From assembly GCA_965223165.1 (NCBI GenBank), contig CBDCVQ010000020.1, positions 1,302,001 to 1,366,000 on the forward strand: a stretch of DNA of 64,000 bases, given 5' to 3'. The stretch comes from JABDMH01 sp965223165 (GTDB lineage: Bacteria > Bacteroidota > Bacteroidia > Chitinophagales > Saprospiraceae). This document shows positions 27,160 through 34,403 of the stretch, in pieces. The notes under the pieces are model-generated. The model was not told the DNA's origin and did not search any database. It worked only from the letters and a program-made list of their open reading frames with translations. The position numbers were made by a program, and so were the translations under genes. The number at the start of each line of letters is the position of its first letter. The first letter of the stretch is position 1.

Positions 27160-28578
27160 CTAGCTCCCTTCGTTGTGCGGATGCATCCGAATCAGCGACT
27201 GAACAGCCGCTGCTGTTGCCCCGGAATTAAAACTCTCGACCTGCTTCCTCAGAGTCATATTCCTATCCTCCTGATTCAATGTTCCATCTTTCAAGTATTC
27301 TCCAATCTGTAGCTCCAACTCCAAATAGCTGGTTGCAACACTCACACCTTTCATATCGACAAGTTTTTTCAAATGAAAATATTCAACCAATCTTCTGGCT
27401 GATCTCCAAAAACCTAGATCTGCACTGCCATCGAAGGACGTCAAGACTACAGGCTTGTTGCAAATAAGTGCTTCAATTGAAATGGTGCTTCCTGAATTTA
27501 AGTTCAGACTGCATCCCACCAGAAGGTGAGACAAACGTATCATATCCTCCTTCTGCATGCTCCACAGCATCTTGCTGGCTGAAAATAGAGGAATGTCCAC
27601 GGCAATACGTCCCGACACCAAAGACCTTAGTCTTGGAAGCCAGCTCTCATCTGCCATGTTCCCACACACGTTTTGTGGGTGTGGCCGGATTACTAATTGC
27701 ATGCTAGAACCATACATGTCTTGCTCAACACCTGCCGTCAGCCATTCAACAATGTCGATTTCCCTAGGGGCAAATCTGGGTGAACTCATCGCAAATAGTA
27801 GATATGGTGCTTCGGGATCTAGCCCCAGTATCTGTAAATAGCGTTTTGTCCGGGGGCTCTTCAATGCCCTTAGGTGTAGATCGAAATGAGGTACACCACA
27901 GGTACGAATACTGTCACGTTCAACACCATAATACTGCATTAGTTCCGCCTTCATGGTTGGACCCCATGCAATGTATTCATCGGCCAAGACGGGGAAACGG
28001 CCCTTGCAAGTAATATTGTCCCAGCTAAGCAGGTGAATCACAGTCTTTCTCCCAGAGTCTTTTGCAGCCAGTAGCAACATTGCCTCTCTGAAATCCACAG
28101 GATAAGTGGCCACAACAACCTTTGGATCAATCTTGTCAAGTAAAGCTACCGCTCTGGCAGACCTCAAATGCCGCCTTTCCCTCTTTAAGTACCAACTACG
28201 AAGTTGCGGCATCTGCTTGACCAGTTTATGCACGAGCAGAAGCAGCCGAGGCCTGACGTGGGACCACGGGTTTTTCGATTTATTGTACTTCGTCGCATAA
28301 ATATGTTTTTCCCAGAGCGCCGGATTCGCCCTTATATCTTCGAGAAAGTATTTTCTAGCATCTTGGTATTGGCTGGACCAGAACTTCGAATCCACATTGA
28401 ACTCAAATAACTCCACGTCACTTGATTGACAGTATCTGGTAAGATTCTCGTCCTTTGCATCCGGAGCAATTAGAGCAACCTTCTTGCCGGCCTTCACGAG
28501 CTTGCCAAGCAAATCTGTCTGCGTGACCATTCGTGCAGCAAAGCCGTGCGAAACGATATAAGCTATGTCAAATCCCAT
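27160..28578 (-). CDS. Putative GT-B type transferase of surface polysaccharide synthesis
   Basis: 472 aa from the ATG at 28578, chosen because it gives an 11-bp overlap with the upstream methyltransferase; a start 17 codons earlier is poorly conserved-looking. Seen: DIAYIVSHGFAARMVTQTDL at 3-22, a Rossmann-like start, LIRPHPQNVCGN near 306-317, and NLNSGSTISIEALICNKPVV near 357-376, resembling the C-terminal half of CDP-glycerol- or sialyl-type GT-B enzymes. I cannot assign a family with certainty. Given the adjacent Neu module, transfer of a nonulosonic acid is conceivable. Confidence 0.7.
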   Translation of the reverse strand: MGFDIAYIVSHGFAARMVTQTDLLGKLVKAGKKVALIAPDAKDENLTRYCQSSDVELFEFNVDSKFWSSQYQDARKYFLEDIRANPALWEKHIYATKYNKSKNPWSHVRPRLLLLVHKLVKQMPQLRSWYLKRERRHLRSARAVALLDKIDPKVVVATYPVDFREAMLLLAAKDSGRKTVIHLLSWDNITCKGRFPVLADEYIAWGPTMKAELMQYYGVERDSIRTCGVPHFDLHLRALKSPRTKRYLQILGLDPEAPYLLFAMSSPRFAPREIDIVEWLTAGVEQDMYGSSMQLVIRPHPQNVCGNMADESWLPRLRSLVSGRIAVDIPLFSASKMLWSMQKEDMIRLSHLLVGCSLNLNSGSTISIEALICNKPVVLTSFDGSADLGFWRSARRLVEYFHLKKLVDMKGVSVATSYLELELQIGEYLKDGTLNQEDRNMTLRKQVESFNSGATAAAVQSLIRMHPHNEGS

Positions 28579-29413
28579 CTTTCTCCGCCAACAGGAGTAC
28601 ACAGATGTTAAAAAACCTGCCGGTCTCAAGAGTTAAGCTCCTTTTGTCTTTAAAGAAGTTGTTAATATGCTTGTAAAGGGGCAAAGTGATTCTCTGCTCA
28701 AACCAGCCATCTCGGTTTACTTTCCAATATGGATTGTAACAAATGGCTCGACTATTTGCATAACCTATATTTTTGCATATCTCGAGATACTTATCGCCTT
28801 GATACCTGGTCCTATGCACTGCTCCAGTTGATTGATCTATTTGCAAGATGTCTTTAAGGATCCTCTTTGCTAAGCCCACTGGATTCAAGAAAAGAAGATG
28901 GGGAAGGCTCTTGATCCAGTGCTGCAGCGGAATAACTGGCATGAAAATCAGCCCTCCGGGCTTAAGAAGCCGGTAAGCTTCCCGGAGTGAAGGGCCTGGG
29001 TCGTCAAAATGCTCCAATACACCGATATTGTAAATACAGTCAAATGATTCATCCGGAAGCCCTGTATCTTCAATATTTCCCAAAAGCATCTTTGGCTTCC
29101 TTAGATCATAGTGTTCAAAACTATATTCTGCAACCTCAAAACCTCTTTCAGATAGGTCGACCATCGTAATATCTTCGTACCCAGCCTGCGTCAAGTACAT
29201 GGATGTGGTTCCTCTGCCCGCACCTAATTCGCAAAAGGTATGATAGTTTCTATCTTCAATTGTTCTTAGCAAGTCTGTTGCATATGCACTTTGCCAAAAC
29301 TGAAAAATTGTTGTTGGCTGGCCCAGCGTAAAATGAGGATTGAGCAAATTCTTGTCTGCCTGTTTATTCCATACGGCGTCCCACTCTTCAAAACTTCCAT
29401 CTCGTCTACCCAT
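28568..29413 (-). CDS. Class I SAM-dependent methyltransferase
   Basis: 281 aa from the ATG at 29413, giving an 8-bp overlap with the upstream gene; a start at 29446 would overlap it by 41 bp. Seen: motif I FCELGAGRGTTSMYLTQAGY near 59-78, ITMVDLSERGFEVAEY near 82-97, and FDCIYNIGVLEHFDDPGPSL near 123-142. It follows the CMP-nonulosonate synthetase gene, so a sugar or glycan methylation is likely, substrate unknown. Confidence 0.87.
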   Translation of the reverse strand: MGRRDGSFEEWDAVWNKQADKNLLNPHFTLGQPTTIFQFWQSAYATDLLRTIEDRNYHTFCELGAGRGTTSMYLTQAGYEDITMVDLSERGFEVAEYSFEHYDLRKPKMLLGNIEDTGLPDESFDCIYNIGVLEHFDDPGPSLREAYRLLKPGGLIFMPVIPLQHWIKSLPHLLFLNPVGLAKRILKDILQIDQSTGAVHRTRYQGDKYLEICKNIGYANSRAICYNPYWKVNRDGWFEQRITLPLYKHINNFFKDKRSLTLETGRFFNICVLLLAEKDGI

Positions 29414-30107
29414 TCTTAAGTGTGCTGTTGTGGAGAAACTGAGCAAATTCGAAATCTATGGGATCATTAATGTCTATGGATCGCTCGCGAGACATGATGT
29501 ATCCCACACAGTTGTCTGCAATAATTTTGCCCCTACTAATAACATCTACCGTAGTGACATAAACGGACCCGTTTCGCACAAAGATCTCTGAAAGTTGCTC
29601 GCTTGACATTCGTCCGTGTTCCTCCTCCAAATAAGCGACCAAGTAGTCATCCTTCATCACTTTTAGCTTGGCCGGATGGATGGCATGGTCCAATTTCACT
29701 ACTGATACTGCGGAATCCGCTTCTTTCTCAAACATCAGATTTATGGTCCCGTCGATATCCCGACCCTTCGTAAAAGGCGAACTTGGTTGTATGATAGCGA
29801 CAGCATCGTAGGTATCTTCCATCATATCCAAGGCGTGCATTGTATACTCTATGGCAGGTGAGTGATCTGCCGAAATCTCGCCAGGTCGTCGAATGGCCTC
29901 GACCCCAGGGTACTCTCCAGCGATGTCAAGGATTTCTTCATCATCGGATGTGACCACGATCTTGCTGAGCAACGTCGAGTCTAGTGCTGCTTCTATCGCG
30001 TATCGCACGATTTCCCTACCTCCAAGTTTCTTCTTATTCTTATTGGGAATGCGCTTAGAGCCTGCCCGTGCCGGAACGATACCTAATATTCTAGCCTTCG
30101 CTGAAAT
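29406..30107 (-). CDS. neuA: CMP-nonulosonate cytidylyltransferase (NeuA-like), non-canonical start
   Basis: The conserved CTP-binding signature ILGIVPARAGSKRIPNKN is encoded in frame at about 30088-30035 and must be part of the protein, followed by SADHSPAIEYTMHALD and IIQPSSPFTKGRDIDG. Between the in-frame TAA just upstream and this motif there is no ATG, GTG or TTG; the first plausible start is ATT at 30107. A GTG at 30008 would remove the whole active-site motif. With ATT the protein is 233 aa, normal for the family. It activates a sialic-acid-like sugar with CMP. Function is firm; the start is inferred. Confidence 0.85.
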   Translation of the reverse strand: MSAKARILGIVPARAGSKRIPNKNKKKLGGREIVRYAIEAALDSTLLSKIVVTSDDEEILDIAGEYPGVEAIRRPGEISADHSPAIEYTMHALDMMEDTYDAVAIIQPSSPFTKGRDIDGTINLMFEKEADSAVSVVKLDHAIHPAKLKVMKDDYLVAYLEEEHGRMSSEQLSEIFVRNGSVYVTTVDVISRGKIIADNCVGYIMSRERSIDINDPIDFEFAQFLHNSTLKNG

Positions 30108-31039
30108 AGCTTAGCAATTTTTTTGGCCAAAAATTCCTCTGTTTTTTCAAATGACTCATAGGTGTTACCTCCAATATGGGGTGTTATCAGAACTCTATCA
30201 TCCGAATGGCTCAGTTCGACCAGTTTATTCTCGGCGATAAACGGCTCCCCTTCAAGCACGTCCATTGCCACCCCTGCCAGTCGTCCCGTTACCAACATTT
30301 CGACCAGCGCTTGCTCATCGATCACACCTCCTCGACTTGTGTTTATGAGTATTTTGTCCTTGTCAAAATTGGCCAACGCTTCGTCATCTATGAAATGATG
30401 ATTGCGGTCATTGTATGGGATATGCAAGGTGACAATCTCTGATGCTCTGATCAATTGCTCGAGAGAGGTATGGCGTGTGTAATGTGTGGGGATTTGCTTG
30501 TCTGCGATATCGTATACGTGGATCTGACAGCCTAGGCAATGGAAGTAATTTGCAACTATTTGTCCCAGTCTTCCAAAACCTACAATGCCAACATTCTTCT
30601 GATAGAGTTCATGACCTCTGAAGACATCGCGCCGCCAGTGGTAACCCTCTACATCCTTGGCAGCCGGCACAAGCCTACGCATCAAACTCATCGCCAATAG
30701 AAGGGTATGTTCAGCAGTTGCCCTGATTTCCCTTAGAAACTCGAGCTCTCCTCCTAGGCAGACAATCTTGATTCCATAGGATTCACACAAGTCTTCATCG
30801 ATGTGGTCGATGCCAGTCACCGGTGTGGCCAAGACGCGACACCTTTGATCTTTTGTAAGTACGGAAGCGTCTAAACGAAAGCCTAGCCGAAACCAAAATA
30901 CATCGCAAGTCTGCATGGCTGCAGGAAGATCATCGGCCTTTACAGGACTCAGATCTACCACAAAGTCCTTTTGCAATAGCGAAAGCACGCGAGGTGAAAA
31001 ATCCTGACTCTCAGCCAATCTGATTACCGGTAAAGCCAA
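30083..31039 (-). CDS. D-isomer-specific 2-hydroxyacid dehydrogenase (NAD)
   Basis: 318 aa. Seen: NAD-binding VGIVGFGRLGQIVANYFHCL near 148-167 (GxGxxG), catalytic region ILINTSRGGVIDEQALVEML near 216-235, and the His-containing VLITPHIGGNTYESFEKTEE near 279-298. The family reduces 2-keto acids or oxidises 2-hydroxy acids. Placed between NeuC and NeuA homologues, it may act on a nonulosonic-acid-related 2-keto acid or a precursor; that is inference. It overlaps the NeuA gene by about 25 bp. Confidence 0.9.
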   Translation of the reverse strand: MALPVIRLAESQDFSPRVLSLLQKDFVVDLSPVKADDLPAAMQTCDVFWFRLGFRLDASVLTKDQRCRVLATPVTGIDHIDEDLCESYGIKIVCLGGELEFLREIRATAEHTLLLAMSLMRRLVPAAKDVEGYHWRRDVFRGHELYQKNVGIVGFGRLGQIVANYFHCLGCQIHVYDIADKQIPTHYTRHTSLEQLIRASEIVTLHIPYNDRNHHFIDDEALANFDKDKILINTSRGGVIDEQALVEMLVTGRLAGVAMDVLEGEPFIAENKLVELSHSDDRVLITPHIGGNTYESFEKTEEFLAKKIAKLFQRRLEY

Positions 31040-31045
31040 GGCTAT

Positions 31046-32197
31046 CTAGTATTGCAGAACCTTTGTGTAATGCAAAGGCAAATGATGAATTAGCTCGGCG
31101 ATTTTTACTCCGGCTTCGCCATCGCCGTAGATCGTACTCTTAGGATAGGGTCCATTGACTCTTTGCCGCAGAATAGCCTCTTTGATCTCTCCCTGATTGT
31201 GTTGTACGTCAATCACATTGGTTGCTCGCTCGCGACCAATCTGACGGGTCCCTATATTCACCACTGGAACCCCCAAGTAAGCGCATTCTCTGATGCCTAC
31301 GCTGCTATTGCCTATCAGGCAGTCTGATTGCCTGAGAAGTCCCAGAAAATCCACTGGCTCCATATTCTTGAAAAAATGTACATGCGACAATTGGTGGTGT
31401 TCACGAAACGAGCGGATGCCCTTGGATGTTCCGTCAGAGCCAGCATCCACGTTGGGCCAAAACCATAGGGTGGGGATGGCCAATTCCCGGATCGCATGGA
31501 GAGTCTGTTCAACCTGGTCTCGTGCTCGATGATATTCAGTCGTTACTGGATGTTGCATGACGACAAGGTAGCCATCATCAAGATCTACCTCCACCCCTAC
31601 ACCGCCATACTTCTCAAAGGGATCAAAATCTAATTGACTACTTTGATTTATTTGTGCAGCCAAATCCACTGATGGGCAGCCGGTGACAATGACCCGATTC
31701 GGATCTTCACCCATTCGTATCACACGATCACGCGCCTTCTCAGTGGCGACGAGGTGCAAGTCAGCAAGTTTGGTGATGGCATGGCGGACTTTCTCGTCAA
31801 TATTACCTGTCACCTCACCTCCTTGCACGTGGACCAGAGGAATATTCATGTAAGAGGCAGCCACCGCAGTGGCCATCGTTTCGAAGCGATCAGCTATCGT
31901 CACCACGGCGTCGGGTTGCAATCTTTCAAATACCGTCGAGAGCTCCAAGATACCTAGACCCGTGGTCTTTGCCTGAGCCGTCAAATTCTCGCCCTCGAGC
32001 ACATTGAAGACCCGAGCCGCAATCTCAAATCCATCATTCTCGATATAATCCACGGCGGTTCCATAGCGCTCAAGCAGGGCAGAAGCCGCAACGACCAATT
32101 GGAGTTCAATCTGAGGATGTTTGGCCATCGCCCGAAGTGCCGTCTTTATGCGACTATAAGATGGACGTGCAGTCACTACCACACAGATCCTACGCAT
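31046..32197 (-). CDS. neuC: UDP-N-acetylglucosamine 2-epimerase, hydrolysing (NeuC-like)
   Basis: 383 aa GT-B-like epimerase. Seen: VVVTARPSYSRIKTALRAMA near 6-25, VTIADRFETMATAVAASYMN near 98-117, VHVQGGEVTGNIDEKVRHAI near 121-140, and the UDP-binding DCLIGNSSVGIRECAYLGVP near 293-312. Members hydrolyse UDP-GlcNAc (or a diacetamido relative) to a free ManNAc-type sugar used by NeuB. Overlaps the NeuB gene by 8 bp. Whether the sugar is sialic, legionaminic or another acid is not resolved. Confidence 0.92.
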   Translation of the reverse strand: MRRICVVVTARPSYSRIKTALRAMAKHPQIELQLVVAASALLERYGTAVDYIENDGFEIAARVFNVLEGENLTAQAKTTGLGILELSTVFERLQPDAVVTIADRFETMATAVAASYMNIPLVHVQGGEVTGNIDEKVRHAITKLADLHLVATEKARDRVIRMGEDPNRVIVTGCPSVDLAAQINQSSQLDFDPFEKYGGVGVEVDLDDGYLVVMQHPVTTEYHRARDQVEQTLHAIRELAIPTLWFWPNVDAGSDGTSKGIRSFREHHQLSHVHFFKNMEPVDFLGLLRQSDCLIGNSSVGIRECAYLGVPVVNIGTRQIGRERATNVIDVQHNQGEIKEAILRQRVNGPYPKSTIYGDGEAGVKIAELIHHLPLHYTKVLQY

Positions 32198-33200
32198 CCA
32201 AATCCGATTGTTTTAGGAAACTATATCTCGTCATAGATTTGTTGAGCGCTCTTCCGATAACGGATCGGAATTTTGAGGCTGGAATCCCCTGATTGGCAGG
32301 TTTTTTCGACTCAAGATCTTGAAACGCGAGTATATGGCCCTTTGGAAGATTCTTGTTGATCGCCAGTGACTTCTCAAACAGCTCTTTGACAGCTGCAAAA
32401 CGAGCGACTTGAGTTTTATCTACTGGATTATCCAGCGATGTTTCGATCATTCTGATTCCATCAATCAACGTCTTCACTTCGTCTATCGTAAGGGAGGAAC
32501 TTGCATCAGGACCAAACATACGTCGATCAAAAACCACATGAAACTCCAGCAGATCGATGCCTAACGCCGTGCCCGCTAAGCCCGCGTAGATCTTTCCCGT
32601 GTGCTCGGATAGTCCCACTTTTAGATCAGGATAACGAGCCTTCAGCTCTCCAATGACATTTAGACCTAGATTCTCGGCGGAGGTCGGATAACTCGTCGTG
32701 CACTGCACTATCGTCAAATCATTGCCAAATGGTCTGAGAAACTCGATGGCTTGATCAAGCTCCTCGTACGAAGACATACCTGATGATAGTACAATCGGCT
32801 TGCCGGTCCTGGCTATCTTCTCGAGCATGAGATAGTTTGTCACTTCTCCAGAACCGATCTTGTATCTCTTAACTCCCACCTCAGATAGGAGGTCGACAGC
32901 AGCAAGCGAGAAAGGACTAGCCATGAACTCAAGCCCCACGTCCGAGCAATGTGCCTTCACTTCCTTCCATTCCGAGGTAGTAAATGACATTCGATGCCAG
33001 TAATCCATTCGGGTTCGGTCTTGATAGCTGAAGGCCACACGCCAGGTTTCCTGTGGACTACTCTCTGCTTCAGCTATGTGGATCTGAAACTTGACAGCGT
33101 CAACACCAGTGGAGGCCAGGGCGTCTATATATGAATGCAAAATCCCGAGACTCCCGTCATGGGCCTGGCCCACCTCCGCGACGACAAAGACTCTACTCAT
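32190..33200 (-). CDS. neuB: N-acetylneuraminate synthase family protein (NeuB-like)
   Basis: 336 aa, the normal size. Seen: TIM-barrel start VVAEVGQAHDGSLGILHSYI near 5-24, VKRYKIGSGEVTNYLMLEKI near 109-128, PIVLSSGMSSYEELDQAIEF near 134-153, LSEHTGKIYAGLAGTALGID near 197-216, and a C-terminal SAF-like end KKPANQGIPASKFRSVIGRA near 296-315. It condenses PEP with a ManNAc-type sugar to a nine-carbon keto acid. First gene of the Neu module; NeuC follows with an 8-bp overlap. Confidence 0.92.
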   Translation of the reverse strand: MSRVFVVAEVGQAHDGSLGILHSYIDALASTGVDAVKFQIHIAEAESSPQETWRVAFSYQDRTRMDYWHRMSFTTSEWKEVKAHCSDVGLEFMASPFSLAAVDLLSEVGVKRYKIGSGEVTNYLMLEKIARTGKPIVLSSGMSSYEELDQAIEFLRPFGNDLTIVQCTTSYPTSAENLGLNVIGELKARYPDLKVGLSEHTGKIYAGLAGTALGIDLLEFHVVFDRRMFGPDASSSLTIDEVKTLIDGIRMIETSLDNPVDKTQVARFAAVKELFEKSLAINKNLPKGHILAFQDLESKKPANQGIPASKFRSVIGRALNKSMTRYSFLKQSDLDA

Positions 33201-33212
33201 TGTGATCCTTAA

Positions 33213-34211
33213 TCACGATGCTCCAGCTCTAGCGAACCAATGGTGCGTCGATTTCAATCCGGCCTGGATAGTAATCGGTGGCCCATACCCCAAATAGTAG
33301 CTGATCTTACTGATATCTCCCAGGCTATGCTGCACATCGCCTAATCTGCCTGTAGCATACTTCGCTCGTAAATCCATACCGACAATTTCTTGAATGAATT
33401 GCCAGAGCCTATTTAAGGAGGTCTGCTCTCCGCAAGCCACATTATAGACCTGGCCCATGGCCTTAGCATTCTCGCTAAAAATGGCGAGCTTATTTGCTTG
33501 CACGACATTCTCTACATACGTGAAATCTCGTGTCTGCTCACCGTCGCCGTAGATCGTCGGAGCCTCTCCCAGAATGGCAGCCTCAAAAAACAGCGGAATC
33601 ACCGCCGCATATGCACCATTGGGATCTTGTCTGGGACCAAAGACATTAAAGTAGCGCAGGCCGATAAACTCCATGTCGTAGAGCTTGCCGTAGACCCGCG
33701 CGTAGAGCTCATTGACCAGTTTGGTGACGGCGTAGGGGGAGATGGGGGTGCCGATATTTTCTTCGCGCTTGGGCAGCTCCTGGCTGTCGCCGTAGGTGGA
33801 GGAGCTGGCGGCGTAGACCACCCGCCGGATGCCCGACTCTTTGGCGGCGGTGAAGATGTTGAGGGTGCCGGTGATGTTGACGTTGTTGGTGGTGGTGGGG
33901 TACTTGATGCTGCGGGGTACGGATCCCAACGCTGCCTGATGGCAGACCAAGTCCATGTCTTGGCAGACGTCGAGGCAGGTGGTGTACTCCCGAATATCGC
34001 CCCACTCAAATTCGAACTTTGGATGGGTGAGGTAGGGCTCAATGTTCTTGCGGGTGCCGGTAGAGAGATTGTCCAGCACGCGGACCCTGGCGATCCGATC
34101 GTCGGCTAGCAATGCCTCGAGGATATGGCTACCGATAAAGCCGGCCCCCCCGGTGAGGAGGACGGACTTTGGGATGCTTGTGGGCAGTCTGTTGGTCGAT
34201 TTGTCAGACAT
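33213..34211 (-). CDS. UDP-sugar 4-epimerase (WbpP/TviC-like SDR)
   Basis: 332 aa. Seen: VLLTGGAGFIGSHILEALLA near 18-37, catalytic AASSSTYGDSQELPKREE near 127-144, YAVTK near 153-157, and LRYFNVFGPRQDPNGAYAAV near 181-200, all typical of UDP-GlcNAc/GlcNAcA 4-epimerases related to WbpP. Bases about 33660-34170 are clearly more GC-rich than the flanks, with many GCC/GCG/CTG-type codons, as if this part had been replaced by recombination. It is 12 bp upstream of the NeuB gene and may supply the hexosamine donor. The exact substrate is not fixed. Confidence 0.9.
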   Translation of the reverse strand: MSDKSTNRLPTSIPKSVLLTGGAGFIGSHILEALLADDRIARVRVLDNLSTGTRKNIEPYLTHPKFEFEWGDIREYTTCLDVCQDMDLVCHQAALGSVPRSIKYPTTTNNVNITGTLNIFTAAKESGIRRVVYAASSSTYGDSQELPKREENIGTPISPYAVTKLVNELYARVYGKLYDMEFIGLRYFNVFGPRQDPNGAYAAVIPLFFEAAILGEAPTIYGDGEQTRDFTYVENVVQANKLAIFSENAKAMGQVYNVACGEQTSLNRLWQFIQEIVGMDLRAKYATGRLGDVQHSLGDISKISYYLGYGPPITIQAGLKSTHHWFARAGAS

Positions 34212-34403
34212 ACATCGTGTTTATGGTGCGCACTTGACCTTGGGGTCCTTCATTCCTAATCACCAATTGTGTACCAATTTGGTAGTTCTAGTAGCCAAAT
34301 CCGCATGAACATGGCCTAAATACGCACGTCTTGGGCCTATTTGAAGTGCAGACCAGCGTTGAAAGTACAAGTGAAATCGAATTCCCAAGTCAAGTTACTC
34401 AAA

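Noticed and set aside
33498..34109. 203-codon plus-strand frame in GC-rich DNA
   Set aside because: It is antisense to the conserved epimerase; high GC alone explains the lack of stops.
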